Shown here piece after piece: positions 44,313-54,132 of a stretch of 64,000 nt of DNA. Positions within the stretch are counted from its first letter, which is position 1. The number at the start of each line of letters is the position of its first letter. The notes under the pieces are model-generated. The model worked only from the letters and a program-made list of their open reading frames with translations, made no database searches and had not been told where the DNA came from. The stretch spans positions 1,395,112 to 1,459,111 of the forward strand of contig NW_020654289.1 in assembly GCF_003589595.1 (NCBI RefSeq), read 5' to 3'. This DNA comes from Hyposmocoma kahamanoa (Eukaryota; Arthropoda; Insecta; Lepidoptera; Cosmopterigidae). A program made the translations under genes and the position numbers.

Positions 44313-45230
44313 GTCATGTTGTCATCGAGTATATAACGAGAAATATAGACGAAACAAGGGCCATCCATCCTTGGCAACTCATCAGACCTTATATCACTTT
44401 TAAATATCAACTCTCGTTTGAGCTGAAAACACAAATTAGAAAGCTGAAATAGTACAGCGCCAACAACTGACGTGTACGTCTTCGCATATTCCAAAAATAT
44501 TCTGTATTTATTGTAATAAAGATAAATTTCTAACAATGGCTGTTCCATTCGGTGGTGTGGGAAAAACAGGAAAACATCTAATTACAAAACAAACGGAATC
44601 ACATTTCATAGGTCATTAAATATGTAATTTTTGCAATTTTCGTCCGTCATAGCAATGCTCAAGTTAAACTGGTCGATTGAAGTGAAACTATTGACGACAC
44701 CCGTCAATTGTTTCGAATTCGGGCTGGCCAATCGGAGCGCAGTTGTCATCGCAATGATTTGGCAGAATAGTTTTCAAATAAATTAAATGACATTTCTTTT
44801 CTATTTCTGATCATATACTCGATATAATATGTTGTTTAAAAATTCATTACCTCTTCTCTTATTTTAGTTCCTCTTCTCGTTAATCTTAGAATTTTTTTGA
44901 CATAAATTGTACCTCGGTACACAATTGGGCTTAAAAATGATCCTTACTAATCAGGCTTTTTTTGTTACAGGTAAGAAATGCCGAATCAACTTGCCTTTGT
45001 TATTAAATTCAGTTATTGCAGAGGTAATTTAAATCCTTATTAACTATTTCAATTATGCAGCGTTATGTATAAATATTTACAACCTGAAAGGACTATATTG
45101 CTAACATCGTAACATCGTAAGCAACACTTTGTTTTACGACTTTTTCCACGTGCCTGTTTTTGGTTTTAACTTTTGGTGTTGACTTTTTGCGGTAACGCCA
45201 TCTGTGAGAAATCGATAAAAGTTTATAGTA
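44313..45230. other. No recognised feature
   Basis: AT-rich with no shared repeat. The 93-codon minus-strand frame at 44267-44548 has no domain. Confidence 0.4.
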
Positions 45231-45234
45231 CCTA

Positions 45235-45572
45235 CATATGTTTAAAATAGTTTTCAGAAAATTGACACACATAAAATTTAAATTACAGCAAAACAGTCTA
45301 AGTAAGTTCCGCAAAAAACAATAAAGTCCACATTCACGATACTACGATATTTCTACAGTAAATTGTTGAGCAGTTGGGTAATTTGCACAATTCTGGTCAC
45401 ATTATCAAATCATGGTTACCTTATTATTGTAATTTCGTCTGATTTCCATTATACAGTGTTTTTTTTAATGGGACCGTATGGGGAAATCCGAAACCATAGA
45501 AGATACAAGGAAACTGTCTTAGTAACCATTAACTCTTTTTTTGTGCAAACATTTTTTAATCAAGCGTGAGTT
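45235..45572 (+). repeat. 340-bp dispersed repeat, copy 2
   Basis: Collinear with 15901-16245 (see there), ending at the shared AAGCGTGAGTTG. Copy 2 has four extra bases at AGTCTAAGTAAGTTCC and small deletions near its end. Its left boundary CCTACATATGTTTAAAATAG follows ordinary sequence. Confidence 0.75.
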
Positions 45573-45859
45573 GTTCATAAAAATGAATAAAATTGAATAA
45601 TTTTTGTTTTGTGCTGATCGACTCAGTTTCATGAAGACATCATTTCATTGTATGGGACGAAAAAAATCGGGACAGCGGAAGTTAATCAAATTTCATAAAA
45701 AAAATTTCTAACAAAAAATAAATAAATACAGACTTTTTTAATGCTAATAAACTCAGTTTCTTTTAAGGATGACTTTATTGTACCGGACGGAAAAAATAAA
45801 GACGACAGAAGGTTTTCAAATTCAATAAAATGATTTTTCATACGAAATGAACCTTACTG

Positions 45860-46148
45860 TAACTAGGAAAAAGAGCTGGTGATCTTTAAATTGCTGAACC
45901 GGTGTTCATCAAACATACCTAGAAACTGCCATGATTAATTTAGCTTTCATACAAAAAAACCGGTTCGAGATCGTTCCATCCGTTTGGGAGCAGCACACAT
46001 TTGCATAATCTCTCAATGCACTGGCGTGGCATGACACTGGTCGTTCCGACGCGCCTTTCGTTATTATGCGAATATGTGCGTCTGCACATGACGCGCACGC
46101 GTGGTAGCGCACACATATAAACCGCTCTGTTATTTTATACGGAGTTAC
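45860..46148 (-). repeat. R7 joined to R8
   Basis: On the minus strand it starts GGGTAACTCCGTATAAAATA, passes GACGCACATATTCGCATAAT, then CCCAAACGGATGGAACGATC, GAAAGCTAAATTAATCATGG, TATGTTTGATGAACACCGGT and TCAGCAATTTAAAGATCACC. This copy links the R7 end with the R8 body, so they are probably one family of at least 290 bp. Confidence 0.6.
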
Positions 46149-46149
46149 C

Positions 46150-47715
46150 CAATTTGTTTTATTCTACTATGCTACGATGCTACAGACAGACGCACAATTA
46201 CACAGTTTCAAACTTATAACTTCCCTCTTTTTGCGTTGGCGTTTAATACAAATAGGTTAACATTTTATATCGAGAACCAAATCTTTCTTAGTAATATCAA
46301 ACTTCTTAGTCATATCAAACATAGTTTTTCTTCTGTTACCTGAAATATGATCTGCCCTATTATTACAAAATATTTTCCAGGAAAATTGTTTTATAATGAG
46401 AATCGGCTCAGTTTATTTTTATATGCCCTTATCTTCTTTTCTTACGAAAGATTCCTCGTGGAAAATATTGGTATATTTTTTAACGTAAAATAGACTCACT
46501 CACCCGATGCTAACGATATGGCCGAATGTGATACGAGTTGCCGATACGAGCCTCAAATTGCATTTTTGGGAAACAACAGTACGATCGCAGTAATACCGCT
46601 TATGTCATTTTGAGTCAATTTTAAAGTAACTGAAAAAAGTGCATATCTATTATAATTGTATGGAAGATTTTTGAGCTATTGTTGCTAATTACGTGCTCTA
46701 TTTATGGTTAACAAATGTGTGGTGGCTTTTGGTTATAATTTTTATTATATTCTCGTTTTATGACACACTAACTTTAGTATATTTGTCTATAATTTTTGTT
46801 TTTGTTCTTAATATTTTAGAATTTCTCAGTAACTTTTGTGTAATTGTGTTGTTTTTTTTTACGTACATCCTCTTTGTCTTTGTTAAGCTCTTTATGTTGT
46901 TTGCTAAATGTGAAAATTTGTTAACGGCTTTTGATTACTCATATTTAAATATAAATATAATTTGTAATTAGTTCATAAATTTACATACAAATATTTTAAC
47001 TTGCTAATTATCGATTTAGCGGTGTTGTTTGCTAAGCTACTTTCTTTAAGTTATATTCTCTCTATCTAACGAAGTTTCACCGAAATACTCAAAAATATAA
47101 TTCGCATATTGTATTCTTATTTATTTCCTCCATCAGAATGCCTCGTGCTGCGGAAGTTAGTTCGACGTGATGCCAATAGATGGCGTTGACTTGATTGATG
47201 TCATTTTATAAATATTATGCCTGCACACCTTAAGTAGTTGAACGAAGACAATGATTATTCCATCACTCTCGTCACGCTACAGGCCAAGGAACCAAAGAAC
47301 CCTCCACTTCAGCAAGTACTCGCATCAATTTTCTCCTATAGCAATATCCTTCGGGCAGAAGTGTCTGGTATAGTCTTGAGGTCCGTCCTCACTTTGAGCG
47401 CTTTCAGGCTCGTTACGGGTTAAGAGACAGAGCCTTCAGTTCTCTTGTCCAGTGACGTAGTGAAGGTTATAAGTTGCCAACTGTTCAATATCTTTTAGGA
47501 TAACGATAATTCCTTAAAATTGACTTTTCATCTTTATACAGCGCCTGCTGAACCACATAGGATGTTATTTTGGCGAGCGGGTTGTGTACAGTAACCTGTT
47601 TTTACGATGAAAACACACCATTAAAAATAACATTTTGGTTCCGAAATACGTGGAGGTCCCAGAAATTCTTAAGAGGAATTAATGTATATTTTAAAAATTT
47701 TATTTTATTTTTAGA
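46150..47715. other. No recognised feature
   Basis: Strongly AT-rich. The 92-codon frame at 46693-46971 encodes a run of F, I, L and V that follows from the base composition, not a membrane protein I would trust. A 61-codon frame at 47238-47423 is also unassigned. Confidence 0.45.
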
Positions 47716-47718
47716 ATA

Positions 47719-48000
47719 CCATGCGAAGGGACGAACAAGTGGTATTGGTATGCCTTGTGGTAAACGACACGCTTGTTTATAGCAATTGCAGAACTATGAA
47801 TAAACAATAAGTCGCAAAGATCTGAGGGGCACTTGGCACTGCGCCCGTCACCCTGAGACGTCCCTTGTACCTGTTTCACCAGCACCATTACCCTTCAAAA
47901 CACGGTAATGCTTCCATTACTGCTTGGTGCCAGAAATAGATAAGGTGGCAGTACTTCCCTGGACGACTTCTTTCACAAGGAGCTCTACATGCTAACCTTT
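47719..48000 (-). repeat. R1 repeat, near full length
   Basis: The minus strand runs from GAGCTCCTTGTGAAAGAAGT through CACCTTATCTATTTCTGGCA, the hairpin GCAGTAATG-GAAG-CATTACCG, TGCTGGTGAAACAGGTACA, GACGGGCGCAGTGCCAAGTG and CTTGTTCGTCCCTTCGCATG. It ends in AAAATAAAATAAAA. Confidence 0.75.
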
Positions 48001-48925
48001 CTAAAGATGTCGACCACCTGAAAATGTTAGGACTTCGTATACAGTACCAACCTCTTTAATACTGAATAATATAATGGCAAAATGTAAGAAATAGAATGTC
48101 TATGCACTTGTGGGTGATTGTGGACTGGGATAAATGGAAAAATGGTCCACTATAAGTTCTTTTCAGCGAATCTTCGGGCGGTGATCGATTGGCATATTCA
48201 AACCATTACTTCCAGGGCCGGTGAGCTTAACAAGAACATAAAAAGGGTTTTATGAAGAATATGTCATATCTTTATGTAATAAAACTCCTTTTTGGGTCCG
48301 GTCCTTATTTAATGTAAATTTATCGGGGATACATGGGATCGGGTGCATACAGGATCAGAGGCTTTAGACCCATTTTTCTTTAATCTTGTTGAACTTTTCC
48401 ACATTACTCAAAGCACTGTCGTGAACGTGTCCTTCAAGAATTTTTGTGAACGAGTGCAAAATTATGCCCAAAATTTTCCGAGTAATTCGTTTACCAATAT
48501 CAAAAAATCTTGAGCGTGATGAGAATCGCAATTCCACATTTGTAACAGCCCCAGAGTTGCCAACTTTGCGACAAGTAATAAAATATATAACTATAACTCA
48601 ATCGATTCATATTTTTAGTCCATATCTCGACTACTTCAAAAGCCTTGAAGGAACACAAAAAGATGAGTCAGGGATCCGGACTAATTGATTGACAGGGTTA
48701 ATAAGGATAATCCAAGCGTCCTGATATAAAAAAAGAAGTAGAGTCAGTCTCGATCAGTTGACTACCAGATTAGTAAGACTCTTAAGTCATTTCAAAGCAG
48801 CTCAAAAGGGAGTAATTTTATCCCTTCTCCTTGTACAAGCTATAATGATGTCGTTGAATTTATAATATAATCATCAACCTGTACATTTTCCAACTTAGTG
48901 TTAAACATATGTTTCCAAAGCAAGT
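48001..48925. other. No recognised feature
   Basis: No shared repeat. The frame at 48446-48688 (80 codons) is unassigned. Confidence 0.45.
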
Positions 48926-49003
48926 GTTTTTTTTAATATAACAAGTGACGGGACGTACAAGTCGTGCGCATGGTGTCTAGCGACACGTCTGTCCATGGCA
49001 GTT
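48926..49003 (-). repeat. R1 3' end, head-to-head with the next copy
   Basis: TTTTTTTTAATATAACAAGT, GACGGGACGTACAAGTCGTG, CGACACGTCTGTCCATGGCA and GTTGCTGCTTTTAGAGC. It is the R1 3' end on the minus strand. The next R1 begins on the plus strand at 49004. Confidence 0.75.
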
Positions 49004-49275
49004 GCTGCTTTTAGAGCTGCAGAGCTTCTTGTGAAAGGGCTCGTTCAGGAAAATGCTACCAACTTACCCATTTCTGCCGCCAAGCAGTAATGTGAACATT
49101 ACTGCGTTCCGGTTTGGAAGGGTAAGGGTGCTGGTGGAATTACAGGCACATGGGACGTGCTTAACTTATATCTCACGGTGACGGGCGCAGTGGCATTGCC
49201 CCTAAGATCTTTGAGATTTAAAGCTCTGAGTCGCGCTGCAATTGTTATGGATTGACGTGTCGCTTATCACCAGGC
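49004..49275 (+). repeat. R1 repeat, near full length without A tail
   Basis: GAGCTGCAGAGCTTCTTGTG, TTACCCATTTCTGCCGCCAA, the hairpin GCAGTAATG-TGAA-CATTACTGC (perfect stem), GGGTGCTGGTGGAATTACAG, GACGGGCGCAGTGGCATTGC, GAGATTTAAAGCTCTGAGTC and GACGTGTCGCTTATCACCAG. The last block with the A tail is missing here and reappears at 49583. Confidence 0.8.
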
Positions 49276-49579
49276 CACAGATTACTTAATAATACTGCGT
49301 AACAGATTTATCACTCTCACACAAAATCGAATATACCTACAATAGAATAGGCCTACTAAATCTGACTAAGACACCAGGCACTCAATACGAGGAAAAAGGA
49401 ACCTAAGCTCTCGCACTGAGAGGTGAAAATAACGTTGCCCGCTTTGTGCAGTCGTGCGGAACCGAATGCTGGGGTTGTACAAGGATTGTAATGTAAATGA
49501 AAGACTTGTTTGAGCGCTTGCACTGTCAGCGATACAATCAACGGTAGGCACTTAACTTCGAGCCAGTGAAGGAGCCCCT

Positions 49580-49700
49580 ACCAGACGTACTGCTTGTTCG
49601 TCCCGTCACTTCGATTTTAAAAAAAAGCTGCTGTGCCACTCGAGCTTCAAATCACCAAGATCTGAGGGTCATTGCCACCGCGCCCGCCACCCCGAGACAC
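49580..49700. repeat. R1 end (plus) abutting an R1 middle (minus)
   Basis: CCAGACGTACTGCTTGTTCG, TCCCGTCACTTCGATTTTAA and AAAAAAG is an R1 3' end on the plus strand. The following GCTGTGCCACTCGAGCTTCA, AATCACCAAGATCTGAGGGT and CGCCCGCCACCCCGAGACAC is R1 in minus orientation. The 300 bp between 49276 and 49580 probably interrupted the R1 copy that starts at 49004. Confidence 0.65.
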
Positions 49701-49712
49701 AAATTTATCTCG

Positions 49713-49757
49713 TTCCTTTGTTAGATCTTTGCATCAATTATAACAACAAAGAGTGGA
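49713..49757 (+). mobile_element. SINE-C tail scrap
   Basis: GTTAGATCTTTGCATCAATT, ATAACAACAAAGAGTGGAGT and ACTTTAAAAAA fit the SINE-C tail. Confidence 0.4.
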
Positions 49758-49914
49758 GTACTTTAAAAAATATATAAATAAGTCCGCATCATGCCATGCA
49801 ACGCACTTCTCAACCAAATGTTGGGCACGGGTCTCTTCCAAGAAGAAGTCGTCGTTTTTTGAAACCAATTGTTTTGTTCTAAGTAATCCCAATTACCTAT
49901 ATAGGTTCATATTT

Positions 49915-50060
49915 GACGACCTGTGTGGTCGAGTGGCTTTCACACTGGTTTTCATGGTGTCACCATCTCTTAGGTCCCGGGTTCGATCCCCGGCCGGGGC
50001 AATGTAGAAAAACTTTTCGTATTTGTTTCTAGTCTGGGTGTTTGTGGTATTTACTGTCGT
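49915..50060 (+). mobile_element. SINE-B, tRNA-like head and body
   Basis: GACCTGTGTGGTCGAGTGGC (A box), TTTTCATGGTGTCACCATCT, GGTCCCGGGTTCGATCCCCG (intact B box), GCCGGGGCAATGTAGAAAAA, CTTTTCGTATTTGTTTCTAG and GTCTGGGTGTTTGTGGTATT. The head is 84 nt up to GCCGGGGCA and resembles a tRNA with a variable arm, but no stable acceptor stem is visible. The body TGTAGAAAAAC and GGGTGTTTGTGG is shared with three other places, which marks it as a SINE rather than a tRNA gene. Confidence 0.75.
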
Positions 50061-50121
50061 TGTTTAAGAATTTCCATAACACAAATGCTTTAGTTACTTA
50101 GTTTGTCTAATATTATTTAAA

Positions 50122-50568
50122 ATAATCTCAGTACAGAGTACTAAAAAAAACTCACCTCCAAAGTACGTGGAATTACGTCCATTTGCTAAGTTTTATTAAA
50201 ATATCCGCTAGTTCGCCATTATACGTGACTTGATACAGGAGATAATAAGAATCGGTTCTCACTACTCAAAGTATATTGAGAAAAAAGCGCCTTGAATTGG
50301 AGAATAGCAAAACCAACCATTAAAATAATTGCTCCTTAAGTAAAATTTAGGCGCTATTTATAAAAATGAATGTTCATGCGTGATCAGCCACCCTTAGAGG
50401 TGTATGATTTTCTTCAAAATGAAATGGGACCACTGTGGAGGTACCCTCTTTCCAACAAAAAGGAATCATGAAAATCGGTTCACAAATACCGGAGTTATCG
50501 CGCAACATACATACAAAAAAAACATACAGTCGAATTGAGAACCTCCTCCTTATTTTTAAGTCGGTCAA
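50122..50568 (-). repeat. R3 repeat, near full length (left half of an inverted pair)
   Basis: The minus strand reads CCGACTTAAAAATAAGGAGG, GTTCTCAATTCGACTGTATG, GATAACTCCGGTATTTGTGA, GGAAAGAGGGTACCTCCACA, GTGGCTGATCACGCATGAAC, AGCGCCTAAATTTTACTTAA, GTATAATGGCGAACTAGCGG and TTAGTACTCTGTACTGAGAT. No coding frame is meaningful. Confidence 0.9.
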
Positions 50569-50727
50569 GAAAAACAACTACCGACGACGTATTGACGTCA
50601 GCTAAAGAACACAATATTGATACAAATGCGTCTGTATGGAAATTGAATACACGATGGCTAGCATTTGGCAGGTTGACTTGTCAATAGCTACTAATGTATA
50701 ATGTGTTTTCAGGCGTTGCTTCTTTTT

Positions 50728-51172
50728 AACCGACTTCAAAAAAGAGGAGGTTCTCAATTCAACTGTATGTTCTTTTTTTTGTATGTATGTTACGCGATAA
50801 CTCCGGTATTTGTGAACCGATTCTCATGATTCTTTTTTTGTTGGAAAGGGGGTACTTCCATAGTGATCCCATTTCATTTTGAAGAAAATCATCCTCCTTT
50901 AAGGGTGGCTGTTTACGCATGAAGATTCATTTTTATTATAAATAGCGCCTAACTTTAATTTAGGAGCAATTATTTTAATGGTTGATTTTGCTATTTCTCC
51001 AATTCAAGGCGTTTTTCTCTCAATATACTTTGAGTAGTGAGAACCGATTATTATTATCTCCAGTGTCAAGTCCTGTATAGTGGCGAACTAGGGGATATTT
51101 CAATAAAACTTAGAAAAATAGACGTAATTCCACGTAATTTTGAGGTCGGTTTTAGTACTCTGTACTGCGATT
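50728..51172 (+). repeat. R3 repeat, full length (right half of an inverted pair)
   Basis: TTTTTAACCGACTTCAAAAA, GTTCTCAATTCAACTGTATG, GATAACTCCGGTATTTGTGA, GGTACTTCCATAGTGATCCC, AGCGCCTAACTTTAATTTAG, GTCAAGTCCTGTATAGTGGC, GACGTAATTCCACGTAATTT, TGAGGTCGGTTTTAGTACTC, TGTACTGCGATTATT. The two ends are related in inverted orientation (AACCGACTTCAAAA and AACCGACCTCAAAA). Confidence 0.92.
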
Positions 51173-51274
51173 ATTGATTGTATAATGGACAGCAATGAAC
51201 TAAAGTCTTATGTTTTGTGGGCAAACATTATGTAAATCTTATTTGTTTCAAAAGATAACGTCGTGAATACTTTC

Positions 51275-51565
51275 ATAGCAGTTCAGCTCCTTGTGAAAGA
51301 GTTCGTCCAGGTAGGTACTGCCACCTTGCTTATTTCTGCCGCAAATCAATAGTGTGAGTATTACTGCGATCCGGTTTTGAGGGGTCATGGTGGTGTTATT
51401 GGTGATATAACAGGCACTTGACACTTGTCAACTTACTACTTCAGGGTGACTGGCAATGCTCCTCAGATCTTTGTGACAATGCACTTGATACCATTCAAGC
51501 ACATTTAAAAATATCTTGTTTTATTTTCTAATGCCAAGTGATGGGACGAATAACTTATGTGACAA
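51275..51565 (+). repeat. R1 repeat, rearranged
   Basis: AGCTCCTTGTGAAAGAGTTC, CACCTTGCTTATTTCTGCCG, AGTGTGAGTATTACTGCGAT, TGGTGATATAACAGGCACTT and CTCCTCAGATCTTTGTGAC. The last part near 51530 (AATGCCAAGTGATGGGACGA) is an R1 3' end on the opposite strand. Confidence 0.65.
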
Positions 51566-51591
51566 ACTCGTGTGACTTATTTTTATACATA

Positions 51592-51626
51592 ATATATGAT
51601 TTAGATCCGAAAAACAAACTTTCATG
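51592..51626 (+). mobile_element. R4 arm scrap
   Basis: GATTTAGATCCGAAAAACAA and ACTTTCATGA resemble the R4 outer arm (TTTAAATCCGGAAAAATAGT, TTTCAT). Confidence 0.35.
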
Positions 51627-51664
51627 AGATGGGCTGTGAAGCAGCAGTCGGTACAAGTCTCTTT

Positions 51665-52284
51665 TGTATATATGTTACAGGAAATGTATGTAATCCGTCA
51701 TTGTATACAATTCCTAGGAAATGTATGTAATTCCTAAAATCGCACGGAAATGTGTAAAATAAATTATATTAGACACATTTCCTAGGAAATCTATACATTT
51801 CCTAAATAGCAATCGGAAATGTAAAACATTTGAGATTTCAATGGGTACGCGGGGATAGCGGGGCGAGGGGAGGGTATTGCTTCGTCTGATCAGGCGATCA
51901 CGCTAGTGCTGCGTAAACTGTCAGTGCGTACGCGCGTCGCGGTCCCTCTGGGCACAATCGAATCGGATTATTTAGGTTAAGTTAGGTTTTTTTATACAAA
52001 CGCGGAAGTCCCTCTGGACAATGAGTGCTTTAATAAAAAATATTATTCTCATTTTAACAACGTGTTTTATTACAGAAAGCATTATTTTTATACATTTCCT
52101 AATACGATATTGGAATTATATACAATTCCTAGGAATTGTACACATTTTCTAAGACATTTATGTAACAAATAGTTTTTGAAACAATATTTTGTACATTTCC
52201 TAGATAGCTTCGGAATTGTTTACATTTCCTAGGATTTGTATACAATTCCTAGATTTCATATATTTCCGGTAACATATATATTAT
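51665..52284. mobile_element. 620-bp TIR element with CCTAGG-rich long termini and 9-bp target duplication
   Basis: The left end reads ATATATGTTACAGGAAATGT then ATTGTATACAATTCCTAGGA. The right end, reverse-complemented, reads ATATATGTTACCGGAAATAT then GAATTGTATACAAATCCTAG. The inverted region extends about 160-200 bp inward as repeated blocks of AGGAAATGTRTACAATTCC, many centred on TCCTAGGA. The core (51836-52065) is GC-richer, with CCCTCTGGGCACAATCG and CCCTCTGGACAATGAG as short direct repeats. AGTCTCTTT occurs immediately outside both ends (51656-51664 and 52285-52293), a 9-bp target duplication. Mutator-like elements make 9-bp duplications, but no transposase is present, so that link is inference. 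Confidence 0.8.
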
Positions 52285-52917
52285 AGTCTCTTTGAGTTTT
52301 AGTTTTATATTTAAATTCTATATTTAAACATGATTATTTTTGGCGCCTTTCCTTGATTTTGGTTTGCTGTCTTCCTTTGATAGCTGCGTGGTGTTTTGTA
52401 ATAAAAATTAATTTAAAGTACATTCGCTTGGCCCTGCTCACTCGTTGTTAGCCCTTTAACCATTAATACAGTTCGCTACAGACTGGTTGTGAGAAAGCTT
52501 ATCTCCTTTTGACTTTGGGTTTAAATCCCAGCGACAGTATTCACCATTGGTACTTTTCAATTCATATGGAATTTAGCAACAATGAAAATATTTATATAAG
52601 CAGCTTAAATAAGGAAAACGTCGTGGTCAAATCTACCTTGTTACCTATCTGTTAGTTGTACAGTAACCACCATTTGCATTCGCAGTAAGTACTCATCAAA
52701 CTGCAAACAAGGCTTTAGGGGATATCCTTTCTTCACTTGTTCCAAAAGATTTATATTATTATGGTTTTTACAAGGAGTCACAATGTCTACAAGAAGGGGA
52801 AATTCTTGCTTATCAGACACGGCGACGTAAATATGTAATGAATTTATATTATAATTATCTTGTGTAAATACTTGGTAATACCCTGTTTATATTGGGGTAT
52901 AATTAAAATGTCAGGAC
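52285..52917. other. No recognised feature
   Basis: AT-rich. A B-box-like GGGTTTAAATCCC lies at 52522 without a matching A box at the right distance. No shared repeat. Confidence 0.4.
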
Positions 52918-53027
52918 TAGAGATGTGCACCGATCGTAAAATTTTCGACGGCAGTGTTTGGCGGTTTTTATGACCGGCAGCGGGCGGCGGCGTGATCGGC
53001 GTGGCATATATTTTTCAGATGTTTTTT

Positions 53028-53316
53028 TAAAGGAACCGATCTCATAAGTTCGTGAAATTATATCTATTTACCAAGTTTTATTGCAATCGGTTACCGATAA
53101 GTGCGCGAAACCGGATTCATCCCCTAGTTTGCCATCTTTAGATGTGGATTATTATCTTCAAATTTAAATGGAGCCAATACTAAGGTACCCTCTTTCCGAC
53201 AAAAAAACAGAACCATCACAGCCGGTTCACAAATGCCGAATAATCGCGTAATATGTATACATACAAAAAAATAACAGGCGAATTAAGAACCTTTTCCTTT
53301 TTGAAGTCAGTCAAAA
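53028..53316 (-). repeat. R3 repeat nested in the hAT-like element
   Basis: The minus strand reads TGACTGACTTCAAAAAGGAA, AAGGTTCTTAATTCGCCTGT, ACCGGCTGTGATGGTTCTG, GGTACCTTAGTATTGGCTCC, AACTAGGGGATGAATCCGGT and CGCACTTATCGGTAACCGAT. It belongs to the subfamily with the GGTAACCGATT block. Confidence 0.8.
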
Positions 53317-53397
53317 ATAAGTAATACTAAAACATTGTTAAATCGGCCTTTACGTGTATAATCAATGACAATGGGGTAAATTCGTTAAGTCCGCTGC

Positions 53398-53522
53398 TGG
53401 TTCGTTCCGTAGCTTAGATGGGAGAGCGTCGGCCTCGGCCGGATCGAATGAATTTTTCTCTTTGTTCGATCTTTGTATTAATAATTAGAATAAACCAGCG
53501 GAGTAATTTCACAAAAAAAAAA
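53398..53522 (+). mobile_element. SINE-C reference copy
   Basis: GGTTCGTTCCGTAGCTTAGA then TGGGAGAGCGTCGG (A-box region), CCGGATCGAATGAATTTTTC, TTTGTTCGATCTTTGTATTA, ATAATTAGAATAAACCAGCG, GAGTAATTTCACAAAAAAAA. It has a tRNA-like head with a shortened B-box part, a fixed body and an A-rich tail. Confidence 0.65.
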
Positions 53523-53754
53523 TAGTTATTTGTTATGCAAGGCTGCAAAGTTGTTTGATGCGAGTTTCAGTTCAATACAAGCATTGAAACATGAGCTAGC
53601 GAAGGACCCTAGTGAGTGGTTCAAAATCTGAATCCTGAGCGTAGTGAGGGTATCAAGGCACGAGACGCAAAACAACTTCGCTGCCGAGCGAAACACACAA
53701 CTTTTCACCTCACTATAGTTAGGAAGATGGTAGATGAAAGAAAAACAGTTCAAC

Positions 53755-54132
53755 CTTAGAATAATAACGCATAGAAACCTAGTCCGCACACGCTAAGTGA
53801 GGCAAATTGAAGCGCGCCAAAAGGGCCTACACGAGCGGGCGGGCCTTCAGTGCTCAAGGTCAACTTGCACCGCGAACAGATCAAGAATTTTAGCTAAAAA
53901 TGACGAAATGTGCGGTAAATGAGTGTAAAAATACGTCAGACAAACATAAAATAGATACTAAGATCACATTCCACAAGGAAGTAACGCGTTTCAACTTGTA
54001 TTTTTATATAAATATTCACTAAAACCGAAAATTAACCTACTACTAAAACTAGCCTACATGAATTTGGTTTTTGCCTCACTTGTGACAGTTCGTTTGATAT
54101 GAAACTATCATTCTATGCGTTATTATTCTAAC
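53755..54132 (+). mobile_element. P-superfamily-like element, copy 1 (THAP-bearing deletion derivative)
   Basis: Termini: CTTAGAATAATAACGCATAG at the left and, reverse-complemented, GTTAGAATAATAACGCATAG at the right. AGTTCAAC flanks both sides (53747-53754, 54133-54140), an 8-bp target duplication. The left 206 bp and right 81 bp are shared with copy 2 at 58538. The middle 91 bp are different. An 8-bp duplication plus a THAP-like finger are hallmarks of P elements. Transposase catalytic parts are absent. Confidence 0.82.
53900..54022 (+). pseudogene. N-terminal half of a THAP-type zinc finger
   Basis: The 40-codon frame starts MTKCAVNECKNTSDKHKIDT and continues KITFHKE. C-x4-C near the N-terminus followed about 20 residues on by the FHK motif is the first half of the C2CH THAP domain, which in P-element transposases binds DNA sub-terminally. 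The second half (CxxH and AVPTIF-type end) is missing. After FHKE the frame is unrelated sequence and stops, so only a DNA-binding scrap could be made. Confidence 0.7.

Noticed and set aside
46693..46971. 92-codon frame resembling a multi-span membrane protein
   Set aside because: The hydrophobic residues follow from T-rich codons. There is no conserved motif and no context for a gene.
49915..50000. Possible tRNA gene with intact A and B boxes
   Set aside because: No acceptor stem pairing is visible and the sequence continues into a body shared with other places, so it is a SINE head.
52500..52550. B-box-like GGGTTTAAATCCC
   Set aside because: No A box at the proper distance and not repeated in the window.
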